From the NCBI GenBank assembly GCA_023078685.1, contig JALGAS010000001.1, forward strand, positions 7,564,001 through 7,628,000: 64,000 bases of DNA. Direction: 5' to 3'. How positions within the stretch are numbered: position 1 is the stretch's first letter; each line of letters opens with the position of its first letter. The stretch comes from Neopestalotiopsis rosae (Eukaryota; Ascomycota; Sordariomycetes; Amphisphaeriales; Sporocadaceae). This document shows, in pieces, positions 21,181-33,437 of the stretch. Both the position numbers and the translations under genes were made by a program. The notes beneath the pieces were generated by a model. That model was not told where the DNA came from, did not search any database, and was given only the letters and a program-made list of their open reading frames with translations.

Positions 21181-23406
21181 GGTTTTGGATGTGAGTAATG
21201 AGCGTGGGTGTGTGAATGAGTGACGGATTAAAGGAAGGGAAGCAAGCGAAGCAAGCTGCTGACGTGCGAGTGATGGACTAGGAACAAGTGAAAACCAGTC
21301 AGAGAACTACGAATGCGACAGACATTCAAGTCATTCAAAATCCGTCCCCTGACAGAGGCTGAAGGAGATTAACATGGCGGATCCGGGCCGTGAGATCAGT
21401 TCAAGGGGAGCCGAGGCAACGGATCATACTCTTTGCCCCTATGATGTGCTAAACTATGTGAGCGCACCCATTTCCTACTACTATTTACGAGGAGATCGGA
21501 ATGCGGAGCAGCAGAAGGCACAGGAAGGGTCGGGAGAGGAGCAGTTCTTTTGACAGAAATTGAGACCGGCAGTGAAGTCCACGATGATTTAGGTCAAGAT
21601 CGTCGGTATTTGCTTTGTCCCCAGAAACGCAATACCGGCGATTCGTCAATTCAACGGTGCTAAGCAGGGATGCAATACCAGGCCTGTTATATGTCCAGGA
21701 TCCTACCCAGAAAATACTATTAATCGTTTAGCTCGTGGGGGTGTTGGAGCATGGATACAGGCTGTCGCACCTTGGACCTGGGTCAGGGGAACACTGGCAG
21801 CTCACTGTAGCTAACCTGTCCTAGAGTAGCACCCAGATAAGGTACCGTTGACATTTTTTAAGGCGTCGACGGCCTGGGAGCTACAGCAGTAAGGTATCAT
21901 TGCGAGTAATGTAGCGCTTACACGCTGAACTGTGTATGATCATAAATGTATTCGATGAAATTGCATGTATCAGCCATTGTTGAATTGCTTCTTATGCGCA
22001 ATTCTTTATACGATTCAATGATTGATTTGAGGGCTGTGATTATTGCATACTGCCACTCAAGCCACTTGACCTCAAGTACCGCAGCCTCGACCAATGAGTC
22101 GCTGTCCAAGAAAGGATTAGATATAATGAGTGTAGGGATTTCCGGGCCAGGGATCTAAAATGTCAGCATCCACATGCGATTTCACAGTGGAGACGATACA
22201 AAATGTGCTTGGCAAGGGATGCGAGAGCCGCGTCAAGAAGGAAAAATCCAAAAACATTCCGTCATCCATGCCAAGATTGTTCCTCTCGCACGGGTCAGCG
22301 GCTGTATGACTACCATGGGACTATAAGAAGGCCGAGAATCATGAATTTCAACATGTCCGACAAGACCCCCAAAGCCCGGGCCAGGATACTGCATAGACCG
22401 TTGGCAAATTGTGGATCGTTCAACGTCGCCAGGAACCAGTAGCAACCATGACTCTCGTTTCCTGGCATTGGTGATTGCACTACTTATATACTTACACAGT
22501 AGTATGTACACAATGGTACTGCGATGGGTAACCGGCTTGTTGTTGCGGGAGTAAATCATCCCACGATCGGCCTAGATTCCTACTGCGGCCCGTGGCCATG
22601 GGAAATGCTGGCGGTGCACATCGAAAAGTGATCCACGCGCGGAAAATGCGGATCTGGACCGTGGTAGCCTACATAGTATTCACGCGTCCATTATAGTACT
22701 GCTATGTACTTACAGCAAGCTATGTAGTATTATAGATTTCTTCGTGGAGAAAATAAGTACTAGAGAGGGGAAGAAAATAATTTATATTACTTACATACGG
22801 GATTTGAAAAGTTTGGGAGATAGATGGACATTGCGTCTGCAGCCTGCATTATCAACAAACAAGCGAGCGGCCTGAGCTGTGACCACCAGCCATTGCCGCC
22901 ATGTCTTGTAACTTTGACCTACTACAGTGTATGGTTCTTGGTGACACTACTTACCCTGGTTAAGAAAAGAGAACGTTCCTGATGCGACAGTCAAAATTAT
23001 GGATCTGGTAATGGGTTCCCATGTGTTATCCTGGCCATTGCGGCCCAGACATTTACAAGGTCGTATAGAAGCCAAGCAGCAATGATATTTGATACTGTAC
23101 CCCATAGCTTCGTACGACTTCCTTCTTCTACTTCCAGCATCCTTTCAAGCTGCATACATTCTCTTGATTTTCTTTCCATTCTGCATATTTCGGCCGAGTC
23201 AAGGGGTTTTATTCGGGGTACAACTGTGCAGTTGTGCTCAAGCGGATCTATCATCTGCTCTTTTATATGCCAATTCTGGAACCCTGATACTTATATCTTG
23301 TTCTTGCTCTTCTTAACCCCCCTCCATTGCTTTCGACTTACTCTCTTCAATCCTTCGAGGACGTCCAGAACTACGTTTTCAAGTTGAACATTCTAGAGAC
23401 GGCAAC
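21181..23406. other. Gene-poor gap between peroxygenase-like and receptor genes
   Basis: About 2.2 kb holding two divergent promoters (peroxygenase to the left, receptor to the right). Small frames, for example 21918-22109 (-) and 23082-23387 (+), show no domain. Several imperfect copies of a gtagtatgtac-like word occur at 22490-22760. Nothing else supported. Confidence 0.5.
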
Positions 23407-25126
23407 ATGAGGTTCTCAGCATTCGTCTTGACGGTTTCCACCATCATGGGGGGTCAAGCCCTTGCCGCATCACTTTTAGAGACATACGAGGCACAATATC
23501 CTAGGTGCTCTGTAAGTGAACACAAGATACAGGCAAACTTGCCGTTTTTATAATGCAGTTCTAACTTGATGGCTACCGTAGCTCCTCTGCATGGTAGAGT
23601 ACGTGCCAGCATCTGGATGCTTAACAGGATCGGACCTAGAACAAGTCGCCTGTCTCTGCACCAATGTACCACTTCAAGCCAACATTACAACATGCGTTAG
23701 AGCAGGCTGTACAACGTATGAGGGTCTACGTGAGTACCTCTGCCATCTCATCCCTCATCGTAAAGGTAAATGACTGACGTTCTTCTTTTACACAGAAACC
23801 AAGAACATTACATATACAATGTGCGGCCAACCAGTCCGCGACGATTCCGCTACTCCCCTCCTCGTCGGTGTCATTGGGGGCGCCATCGCCCTGCTCGTCT
23901 TCATCATGCGCATGTGCGCAACCCTCCCACACAAAGGTCGCCAGCTGGGCTGGGACGACTATACCATGGCTATTACGGTAGCTCTTGCTGTCCCGCCTAC
24001 CGTCTTTTCTGTACTACTATCAGAAAATGGCTTGGGCAAGGACATGTGGACATTGCCACTGCACAATATTGAAAACGTTCTTTTCGTATGCACACCACCC
24101 GAACATCATAAAGTTTCATTTTGCTAACTATGATATAGTTTTACTACCTTGGAGAAATCTTCTACTTTGCATCCTTGTCTTTTAACAAAATCTCTCTCTT
24201 GCTATTCATTCTTCGAGTCTTCCCCGACAAACAATTCCGTCGCATGGTCTTTGGTGTCTGCGCCCTCTGCGTCGGATACGGCGTGAGCTTCGTGCTTGCC
24301 ACGGCGTTTCAATGCAACCCCATCAACCACTCCTGGCTGCAGGTCGACAGCACTCACTTGGGACACTGCAACAACATCAACCTCCAATCTTGGATGAGTG
24401 CCATCTTCAATATCATTATTGATCTGATCATTATTGTGCTACCTCTGAAGAACTTGTACGGTCTTCAAATTGCGTTGAAAAAGAAGATCATGATCATGTT
24501 CATGTTTTCTTTGGGTATCTTGTAAGTCGCACAGTGTCCAACGTGACAAGCTTGAATGAAAAGGAAAGAACTAACGATCCCTGATAGTGTCACCATCGTC
24601 AGTGCCATCCGGCTTCGCTCCTTGATCCAGTTTGCATCCACAGAGAACCCTACCTGTAAGTCATGTCACATTCCAGTGCTATCGGACCCCCTTGAAAAAG
24701 CATCCATGTCTGGCTCCAGAAATAAAACTGACCTAATTTTTCAACAAAACAGGGGACTACAATGAGGCAGCTTGGTGGAGTACAATTGAGCTCCACGTTG
24801 GAATCATTTGTGCCTGTCTTCCAAGTCTGCGGTCTCTGTTCATCAACCTTGGTGTCAGGATCCTTGGCAGCAGCGCCGACAAGTCCCGGGCAACCGCGTA
24901 TGGAACCAATGCTTCCGGTCACGGTCTGAGCCGCAACGGAGGCCCAGAGAAGCAAGTTGCTCAAAGTATTCCCAAGCGCGGAGACGAAAGCGACTTCATT
25001 CCGCTGGTCGACGTCAATGACAAGGCAGCAAAGCACCACTTCCAGACTGCCGTCGGAGAAGCCGAGAGTTATGATTCGGACATCCATGATGGCAAGATTG
25101 GCTACGAAGCAAAGGCATATCGGTGA
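23407..25126 (+). CDS. CFEM-domain, Pth11-like seven-transmembrane receptor (rhodopsin-fold fungal family)
   Basis: Plasma-membrane receptor-like protein with an extracellular CFEM domain, in the class containing Pth11 of Magnaporthe, where it senses surface cues. Six exons: 23407-23511, 23582-23729, 23796-24085, 24139-24521, 24588-24655 and 24753-25126, giving 455 aa. A signal peptide (about residues 1-21) is followed by the Cys-patterned CFEM domain (CSLLCM, SGCLTG, ACLCTN, CVRAGCT; residues about 34-85). The rhodopsin-like core then shows LLVGVIGGAIALLVFIMRM, GWDDYTMAITVALAV, the LSFNKISLLLFILRVFP segment with the family Lys, VFGVCALCVGYGVSFVLATA and NIIIDLIIIVLPL. TIVSAIRLRSL and the YNEAAWWSTIELHVGIICAC segment close it. 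The soluble tail is acidic and Ser/Asp-rich. Every splice phase is consistent. The ligand cannot be deduced. Confidence 0.92.
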
Positions 25127-27717
25127 TCAGGATGATCGAGCCAACGTGTAAAATTTTCATTAAACTCTTTTAATTCGTGTTGTCATTTTAGACACCAGGC
25201 TTTCCATTTTCCTTAGAGTCTAGCTTTTCACTTCATAGCGGCGTTTAAAATCAAATAAAAAAGGAGGCAACAATTTTACAGAAAGGGATCATCATTATCT
25301 TCGAAAATGATTTTCGATTCACACTTTGAATTTTCTTGGGGAAAGGAGAGTTTACTGTCTATTTGTGTATGCTCACGTACCGACCGTGTAAGAGCAGACG
25401 GGCCCAAACCTCTGCAGGTCGGTGGACCAGATTGTTCACGACGCTTGCAATCATCCGACGCATGGAATCACAGCCATATTCATTACTTGCGTACAGGCTG
25501 TCGATGCTCCGTGCTTGGGGCGTCGTGTTGGCAATAGTACCTACAGGTCTTTGCCTTCTCTCACTGATCGGCTATGGCTTGTGGTCACCGCAAGCAACCC
25601 TTGCATTGATACGCGCCTCGCTTAACTGAAGTTCAGGGGACAGTAGAAAAATTGACTCCTCTCAACAATCGAAGAGAGCTATCGTCAAACACCGAAGGAC
25701 GCGACGACTGAAGCGAAGGAGCTCTCATCCATGTGCTCATTCCGGTCCAGTATTACAGCGTCAACTCGCATAGTGCAGGGCCGACTCCCATTGGCCTACA
25801 AAGTGACTTACATGCTTAGATCAGCAAGGAACTAGGAACCAAGATACACTAGGTTCGAGCTGGTACATAGCAGGTCCCTTGCGTAGGATTGTAATTTTTA
25901 CCCTGCGAAACTGACAAGCCTGGCTCGCCTGGGGTCATTATGGTATGACAGTTTCCTGGCGCTCAGCGTCGTATAGAGATCGGCGGAAATCTGGTAGAGA
26001 TTGAGTTAGTAGGTCTGCGGGGCGGCAAGGGTAGCGGAACCTAGAGTTGAGCCGGTCTATCCTGGCAACCAGGTCAATTGCATCTGGGGTCACATCGGCT
26101 ACGCATCCGACATGCTTGCTTGCCTGCGAGCGGTAGCCATGTCTGCTCGTTCGTGGTATAGCGCAAGAGAATCAATGGGAAGCCGTTGAGCTTGTCAAAG
26201 ATGCAGTGCTACGTAGGTATTTCATGGTGCATTGCAGAGGTAATTAGCAATAAAGTTTACACGGCTTGCTGATAGTCCGCCCTGAACACGACATATCTCA
26301 GGCCAAGAGGCCTAATGTGAGGCTTCAAGTACCTAGGTAGCGGGCATTCGATTTGGACGAGTTTCCTCGACCTGATTGCGGATTCTGTGATTACCTAGGC
26401 CCTAGGCAACATCTCATGATCATGATTTCATTGTGATTGTATCACGCAAGCAAAGGGCCCATCAAGAACTATACTAGGCCCATGTTATTAGTTATACTGG
26501 GTTTGACCGGGTCTCTGGGTCGTGACGGTTACCGGCAGCCGAGCCTAAAAGGATGCCCACACTTACACGTACCATCCAGCCAGCCATAGACAGCCTACAA
26601 ACAATGGACGACTCCAGACTCTGCGCGATAGGCGGTACTAGTGCATAGCACCCGAACGGTTGCCGTCCCACGGGCCACTGCAAATGCCGGACGAACTATT
26701 ACAACGTTGGCAAACAGGTACGTATAGTAATGATGATTGACAACCTGACATTGAGACTTCATTCACCTCACATGTCACACAATGTGCCATACTGCGTGAT
26801 CGTCACGCAAGCAATACTGCCCTTATTCTTCTTTTCCTACATGCCGAGTCGCCGATACGTACTTTGTAGTCAAAGGTGTCATGAACAAGGCATCATCCCT
26901 GCGTGAAGCTTCGAGCTACATGTGTATCAACTCGTACTTTACTGTGTATATCGCGCCTATCCCGGCTTCCCTCCGAGCTCTCCGCGGGACACCCAGGATC
27001 ACCTCTTTTTTTCAGGGGCAAATGGCAGCTGTGGTTCTTGTTACTATGCATTTACAGGGATTTCGGGCGCTGTCAAATGACCTCTATTGGAACTTTGTGT
27101 CCCAACACTGCGGCGAGGTGCCCACATCTTGCGATGCAACCGGCACATCATTGATGAGTGGCAGCTTCCAACAGGGATCGCTGATCGCAAAGCTTTATTG
27201 CCTACCTTGTCCCTTCCCCAAGTATGGACGAAGTACTGCCAAGGGTGCTCTGCGCATCTGAGCACCAGGCACATAGGAGGCCCAGCTTGGCCAGCACAGA
27301 GATTGTTCCAAATTCTCTGTCTTCTCCCTTCTTGAGCCCACCCTGGACTCCATGACCCTCTTTTGGGTAAATCTCATGTAAATCATCCATCCAAAAAGGT
27401 TAGTGTTTCGTACATACTGATGACGGCCCGCTCAGCATCTACACAACGGCTCGTCGATCGGTCGGCTCAGCTAAACCTCTCCTGTGAAGCTGGAGGCATG
27501 GACAGAGACGCCTTATAACGGCTTCAATCTGCACATGCAGACGGGATTTCTTGGCTTTACCACCCATATCCAAGTCTTTTAGACTTTGTCATTCCTTTAC
27601 CAGCTTTAGTACTTTCGCAGCAATTGTGCTGTTGTTGCCATTCATTACCGCAAACATATTTGCTGTTATTTTCTCAATCTTTAATTCAGCACTTAATCAG
27701 TCGTATTTATAATCATA
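25127..27717. other. Gene-poor gap between receptor and GMC oxidoreductase genes
   Basis: About 2.6 kb. An A-rich 3' flank follows the receptor. Frames at 25307-25629 and 26881-27335 (+) overlap in several frames and lack motifs. A perfect TACCTAGGTA palindrome lies at 26331-26340, with another CCTAGG-rich patch near 26393-26405. The promoter of the GMC gene must lie at the right end. Confidence 0.5.
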
Positions 27718-29855
27718 ATGAGGGGTGTTGGTTCTGTCGCCGCATTTGTGGCTACAGCAGTGGCGTAAGTTGTTGATTTTGACTGTTACGGCAACGAGTG
27801 TGGCTAACTCTGCACAGTTTCACCACGCCAATTATCTGGGATGAGCCCATGTACGACCCTCTCGGTCCTCAGGTTGAGGCAGTGGGACCGACCGCAAACT
27901 CGACCTATGAGTACGTGATTGTTGGCTCTGGCGCCGGCGGTGCTCCTTTGGCAGCCCGCCTTGCTCTTGCCGGCCACAGTGTCTTGCTCATCGATGCTGG
28001 AGAGGATCATCACTTGGAGAGACAGGTTGCAATCCCGGCACTGAATGGATATGCCTCAGAGTACAACCCTATCAGATGGGAGTACTTTGTCGACCACTAC
28101 GAGAACGAGACGCAAGCGAACCGGGACAGTAAGATGACATATTTGACCAAAGAGGGCGAGTACTACGTTGGACTCTACCCTCCCGAGGGGGCGGAGAAGC
28201 TGGGCATTTATTATCCCCGTGAGTGATCAGATGATTGCAATCAGAGAAACTTAGTCATTTCTAACTTGGAAATAGGTACTGGCGCTCTTGGAGGATGTAC
28301 AGAGCACAATGCTTTGGTTACCATCAAACCCACGGATAAGGATTGGGATGATATTGCTGCTTTGACTGGCGACGACTCATGGAGTTCCGACAACATGCTG
28401 CAGTACTTTGAGAGATTGGAAGCTTGCCGATACCTCCCCAACAGCGTTGTCGGTCATGGCTTCACCGGATGGCTGCAGACTCGCTTGACTCCCCTTGTCT
28501 TGATCGCAGAAGATTTCAAGGTTGCTTCTCTTGTCGTTGCCGCCGCCACTGCCATGGGTAATGGGCTTCTTGGCGCCCTGACTGCTACAGTCACTGGTCT
28601 GGCAGAGATTCTGACCCTCGACGTCAACACTCCGTCAAGCTCCCGCGATGATGACGAGCTGATTTACCAAATTCCCATGTCCGCTACAGAGGACTACATG
28701 CGCTCTGGTCCTCGCGACTTTGTTGTTTCTGTTGCCAACGCCACCAATGACGATGGATCCAAAAAGTACAAGCTCGACATCGCCCTGAACACCCTTGTTA
28801 CTAAAGTCAACTTTGACACCACTGGCGACGCTCCCCAAGCTACAGGCGTTGACTATTTGTATGGTCGTCACCTTTACCGCGCTGACCCTTACGCCAACAA
28901 GACCCAAGACACTGGTGTCTCTGGCCACGTCTACGCTTCCCGTGAAGTTATTCTTGCTGCCGGCTCCTTCAACACTCCTCAGCTGCTGAAGCTTTCTGGT
29001 GTTGGCCCTGCTTCTGAGCTCGAATCATTTGATATTCCTGTTGTCAAGGACCTGCCCGGTGTTGGTGGTAACATGCAAGACCGATACGAGTTTGGTGTTG
29101 TTGGACAGGCTGATTCCCAATTCGCTCTGTTGAAGGATTGCACGTTCCTTGAAGGCGACGACCCGTGCTATGACAACTGGGCCAACAACATTGGCGACCT
29201 CAAGGGCGGATACACCACCAACGGTATTGCCTTTGGCTGGTTGCACCACTCCACTGTCGCCGAGGAGGGCGATGACCCCGATCTGTTCTTGGGCGGTATC
29301 CCTGCTTACCTCAACGGCTACAAGCCTGGCTACTCCATCACCTCGACCGAGGGTCTCGATACTTGGACCTGGCTTACCCTCAAGGCTCACTCGCGCAACA
29401 ACGCTGGTACCGTCAACATTACCTCGGCCAACCCCCGTGACACGCCCAAGATTGTCTTCCGCTCCCTTGCAGAAGGTGTTGGTGGAGACAAGGACCTGGA
29501 GGCAATCGTCGAGGGTATGAAGTATGGCATCAAGGCCTTTGAGAGCGTCATTCCTCTCGATGGCTCTTTCACCCGTGTGTGGCCTCCCTTGAACGTCTCC
29601 ACTGATGAGGAGCTCGCTCAGTTCGCCCGCGATGAGGTCTGGGGACACCACGCTTCCTGCACGGCTCCCATTGGTACCGATGACGATCCTTTGGCTGTGC
29701 TTGACAGCAACTTCAAGGTCCGCGGTGTTGATGGTCTGCGTGTCGTTGATGCTTCCATCTTCCCCAAGATTCCCGGCATGTACATCGTCACTGCTATTTA
29801 CATGGCCAGTGAAAAGGCGGCTGATGTTATCATCGCTGATGCAGCTTCCTCCTAA
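27718..29855 (+). CDS. Secreted FAD-dependent GMC oxidoreductase
   Basis: Flavoenzyme of the glucose-methanol-choline family, oxidising an alcohol or sugar group, exported by a short signal peptide (about residues 1-16). Three exons, 27718-27764, 27818-28218 and 28276-29855, give 675 aa. The dinucleotide-binding fold is YVIVGSGAGGAPLAARLALA (GxGxxG at 52-57) with the FAD-ribose acid in LLIDAGEDH. The second exon joins the third to make the GMC signature GALGGCTEHNA. The second signature is GSFNTPQLLKLSGVGP. The active-site His lies in WGHHASCTAPIG, and the C-terminal VDASIFPKIPGMYIVTAIYM motif is intact. Coding composition is strongly biased (many C/T-ending codons), suggesting good expression. 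The substrate is not predictable: aryl-alcohol, glucose and choline oxidases share these motifs. It lies 2.2 kb from the GST gene, so membership in that module is uncertain. Confidence 0.92.
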
Positions 29856-32103
29856 ACAGGCTCACATGTATATGGTCATTTTTAGCTACCAAATAAGACA
29901 AATCCTCCGGGCCCATGTATATAGTAGCCACAATGGCTTGATGGCTCTCATTCTTCAATAATTCCAATACAACCAGATTTACTTTTTAAATTTTCAGCAC
30001 CTTTGTAAATTGATGGAGTTCAAAAAAGTTTATGGTCGGCACTCGCGTTTTCAAATCGAGGGTAAAGTCGATTCAATACTTCCAGGAAGTTGTATGTGCG
30101 GATCAACGAATTCGTGATCCTTGCTGGGTTGCCATTCTTGACAGAGACAGCAAGAGACCATCCTGCAGCGATCTCAGTTCCTCGATCTGTCATTCTATGT
30201 CGCCCTTGTCGGTTCCACAACGGCTCCAACGGCTCGGTCGCCCCCATGGAAAAAGGATCATCTTTTATGGCTGCCGATCTTCGAAGTACCGAAGCGGATC
30301 TCTGCGTCGTTGTCAGTGGAGCTTGCAATCACGGCTTTCGAACCGAATTTCCGCTGATCCTCAAGGAAGCCAAGAAGCGTCTTCTTGTCAGAGTTTACAT
30401 AGACGGGCATTGGCAAACGTTCTGGAGTCTGGACCAAAATGATCGTCGAGCTAAGGAATGGGCCCCATCCCCGTTCCAAGATCCAGCACGGCTGTCGGTT
30501 ACCGAATATACGGTCGTGGGTCTTGGAGCAGCACGGACTCTTTTTTCTGGAATTGTGTTGTGCCGGCAGCCATAAAACATCTCTGGAAACCATGCTATAA
30601 GTGACAGACGCTGGCTGCTGAGAAAGAAACTTGCCAATCCGCAGTTTTCATAGGTCTTTACATCTCGAAGGCGAATTGCACTAAAAGCTAGTACAAATAC
30701 TGGGCATCAATTCTTTTTCACCGGCTAGACGCCATTCCAGGCGGCTATTACTTAGTCTCTAAAACACCAGACATAGTATGTATTTGCTACATTCTAAAGA
30801 CCCACGGCCCAGCTGCTCTTCAGGGTCCTGTTTGCTAAGGCTCGGAGTGATAAGGATTGCCGGTGAGAGCCGATTTATTCCGAGGCTTAAAGCAAGACAT
30901 CATTTCACTGCCTGGTCTTATGTCTGGTAGCAATGGTTCTTTATCAATGAGTTGTAATGCTGATCTAGTATCCATCATTGAGATTTCTCCAAGCGAGGGC
31001 CATCGTTTCTCTCCCTCAAAACAAGAGAATATACCATGAAAAATGAAAGAGAGAATTGGATGATTCTCTGCCTAGTGCTCTAGAACAACAAGGTAAGAAC
31101 TCTACGTCAGTCACTAAGAACGCGAAGATTGCAAGTGTTGAAATAACAATCCCACGATTCTTGAAATTTCTCATGTTACACGAAATTTTCAACGATAATT
31201 GCCAATTGTGTCACGCAACTGCGGTACGCGATGGCGGCCCAATCTCACGATAGTAGCCCTCCTGTAGCTTTTCTTTCTTCTGTCTGCCTCAGCCAGGAAA
31301 AGTCGATCGCCACTTCTGGCCATGGCGTTGAGCATGTCCTGTGCCAACTTCCCTACAAGCTAGGTCACACTGAAGTGGCCCTCTATCCGATCATTAATCA
31401 AGAAAATTTGTCTCCATATGTTGTCTCATGTCTGAGCTGCCTACCCCGTGCCAACCTGTTCTAGTACTTACATGCCATCCTCGCTAGATCCGCCTTTTCA
31501 GATAGGCCCCCTTTCTTATGTATTCTCTGTAACACCCCTTGGACGTCCCTGTTGCTTAGGCACCGTCATCAGGGATTCGAGTGTCCAGACAGTAGAAATA
31601 TGTTGGCTGCGATCAAAGTTATGGCCCCCTGTGAAAGACGAAGATCATCGTTTTGTAACAATGCCCCACAAGATTCACCCAAGTCTATCAGGGGTCTATT
31701 GACATTCTCGAGTTCATGCTTTAGATACAGAAGACCTATGCACCACTGGTCTCTGTCGCACCGAAGGTTTGTGCTATGGAACTTTATCCTTATTGTGCTA
31801 CCATTTCCATTGAATCTGGCACGACTCCTACTTTTGATGGAAGCTTGAAGAAGTCCGCAGCATGCGCAATGAGTTCAATGACTCTCGCCTCACTTGTCGC
31901 ATATATGGCGAGATCTTACAATTTTTACGAGGCCATTGCCACCGCAAGCGCGCAGTGCTGCTGATCGAAATAAGATTCATCACCACATCTCAGACAGTCA
32001 ACGATAGAGAACTGCTAGTCCATAGAGCGTGCTAAACGTCGATGATCCGAAAGGGGGCCTTGACCGTTTTGACTTTGGAACGGAAATCTTCTCGATGTTC
32101 TCA
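29856..32103. other. Gap between GMC oxidoreductase and GST genes
   Basis: About 2.2 kb between convergent genes. Opposed open frames lie at 30020-30593 (161 codons on + at 30090-30575; 111 and 102 codons on -). None shows a domain or splice-linked exons, so they may be chance frames or a decayed gene. Plus-strand frames at 31231-31964 are similarly unsupported. Confidence 0.45.
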
Positions 32104-32957
32104 TCAGTGCGCTTGGAGCACGCTTTGCCACGCAGGTCGGCCACTGGCATGAGCCCACCACTTTGCCAGATTGACCCTCTTTGCAATCTCCCCTTCCAAA
32201 CCTATTCTTGACATGAAGTTGAACCACGGCAAATGATATACGTCGACGAGTGTGATCGTCTACAAACTCATTAGGGAATGATTATTGAATCACATGTGAG
32301 CAAAGACATACCTTTCCAGCAAGATAAGCCTGCCCGCCAAGTATTGATTCGTAGTGATCAAGCGTCTTGCTTAGCATCTCCTTTGATGATTGCACTTTGA
32401 CAGGGTCACTTTCACCGTGACCCATCATCCTGATGGTAGCCAGTCAGACATCGTCGGCATAAGAGTCTCCCTCCGAAGAAAATCCACAAAAGAATCACGT
32501 GTGTTTAGAACTCACTTCTTGAATAAGAGCTCGTAGGACAACGATTTCATGGACGGGTCGAAGTAGGAGTACTCGATGCTTAGTGCCTGCTGGAACAAGC
32601 CATGGTCTACTGCACTGGCTTCTGCGAGAGGCAAGAGAGATGCTTCTTCCGATCGACCATATTTCTCTACAAGATAGTGACAAATTGCGCGCGACTCAAA
32701 TAGTCTGACTCCGCCATCCTCGATGGCTGGGATGACACCGAAGGGGTGATACGAATTGACAAAGTCGGGATTCTGTTGGGTGGGACTTTTAGCTCTCAAG
32801 TCTTGATATTCGTGACATGTTGCAGATTATTTACCTTATGTTCGCCTTTGGTCATATCGACGAATTCCAAATGGTACTGCACCCCCAGTTCATGGAGCAC
32901 AGCGAGCACTCTCTGGGTGCAAGTTGAGTATTGCGCTCCAAACACCTTGACAGACAT
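32104..32957 (-). CDS. Glutathione S-transferase (phi-like)
   Basis: Cytosolic enzyme conjugating glutathione to electrophiles or isomerising pathway intermediates. Four exons, 32957-32835, 32772-32516, 32429-32312 and 32259-32104, give 217 aa, the usual family length. The thioredoxin-like N-domain starts MSVKVFGAQYSTCTQRVLAV, with STCTQR in the catalytic Ser/Cys position. It continues through NPFGVIP-type NSYHPFGVIPAIEDGG (cis-Pro) and the glutathione-binding LFESRAICHYLVEKYG. The helical C-domain contains LAGKTITLVDVYHLPWFNF, the N-capping/hydrophobic staple region, and ends GRPAWQSVLQAH. All splice phases agree. It is divergent from the FAD monooxygenase at 33438 with a 480-bp shared promoter, suggesting co-regulated detoxification of the monooxygenase's reactive products. 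That functional link is inference. Confidence 0.93.
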
Positions 32958-33085
32958 GATGATCAAATAGAAAGCAAATCCAATGTAACAATTGCTGATA
33001 TGATATGACCATCTTGTTGAATTGAAATTGCACAAGATATAAACAGCTCCAGGTTCGGCTCCGGCTGGCATACAACAAGGATGTC

Positions 33086-33096
33086 CGGCTGTGCCG
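33086..33096. promoter_or_regulatory. CGG-N5-CCG candidate zinc-cluster operator 1
   Basis: CGG CTGTG CCG, with the right half extended to CCGAA as in site 2. It lies about 130 bp from the GST start codon. Candidate binding site for a Zn2Cys6 dimer; binding itself is inferred. Confidence 0.55.
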
Positions 33097-33109
33097 AACC
33101 CGAAGGACT

Positions 33110-33124
33110 TTCGGCTCTCCCGAA
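33110..33124. promoter_or_regulatory. TTCGG-N5-CCGAA candidate zinc-cluster operator 2 (perfect palindrome arms)
   Basis: TTCGG CTCTC CCGAA: both five-base arms are exact inverse complements around a five-base spacer. This is the most symmetrical of the three sites and probably the strongest. Confidence 0.6.
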
Positions 33125-33174
33125 GCTATTGTGGGGCCGTCAGTATAGTGTTCCGGACATTGCTGCCCCGGGTT

Positions 33175-33185
33175 CGGCAGTGCCG
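33175..33185. promoter_or_regulatory. CGG-N5-CCG candidate zinc-cluster operator 3
   Basis: CGG CAGTG CCG within ttcggcagtgccgta; the left arm extends to TTCGG. About 250 bp upstream of the monooxygenase start codon. Confidence 0.55.
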
Positions 33186-33356
33186 TAGATTAACACAAGT
33201 CGAACCATTGCAGATGAATGGACGGAGTCAATAACGGTGCAAGAGTCGAATGCGCCTCCAGGGCACAAGCTGTTCGAGTCCGGGTGACGCGGGGCCAGTA
33301 ACTGGCTGGTGGACGGTATTCACAATTCCCCATACTTTGGTAGTCTTGATCAATCA

Positions 33357-33364
33357 TATAAATA
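33357..33364 (+). promoter_or_regulatory. TATA box of the FAD monooxygenase gene
   Basis: TATAAATA located 74 bp upstream of the ATG at 33438 and downstream of the three candidate operators, a normal position for a regulated fungal core promoter. Confidence 0.6.
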
Positions 33365-33437
33365 CCCCAAAATAAGGAATTGGTCATTCTTGCAAATAAG
33401 TCTCATTTCAAAACCTGTAGATTCGTATACTAGAATC

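Larger units (their letters stand above)
32958..33437. promoter_or_regulatory. Shared divergent promoter of GST and FAD monooxygenase, rich in CGG/CCG sites
   Basis: 480 bp between the two start codons. The left half carries many TTCGG/CCGAA half-sites and three CGG-N5-CCG inverted pairs (33086-33096, 33112-33122, 33175-33185). This spacing is typical of zinc-cluster homodimers, and a Zn2Cys6 regulator gene begins 2.1 kb to the right. A TATA box for the rightward gene lies at 33357-33364; a weaker gtttatatc on the minus strand near 33043-33035 could serve the GST gene. Confidence 0.7.

Noticed and set aside
30020..30593. Opposed frames of 161 (+), 111 (-) and 102 (-) codons
   Set aside because: They compete for the same DNA, none shows a domain, and no splicing joins the two minus frames convincingly.
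33268..33290. tRNA B-box-like sequence gttcgagtcc
   Set aside because: The flanks do not form a T-arm stem, and no A box or acceptor stem lies at the right distance.
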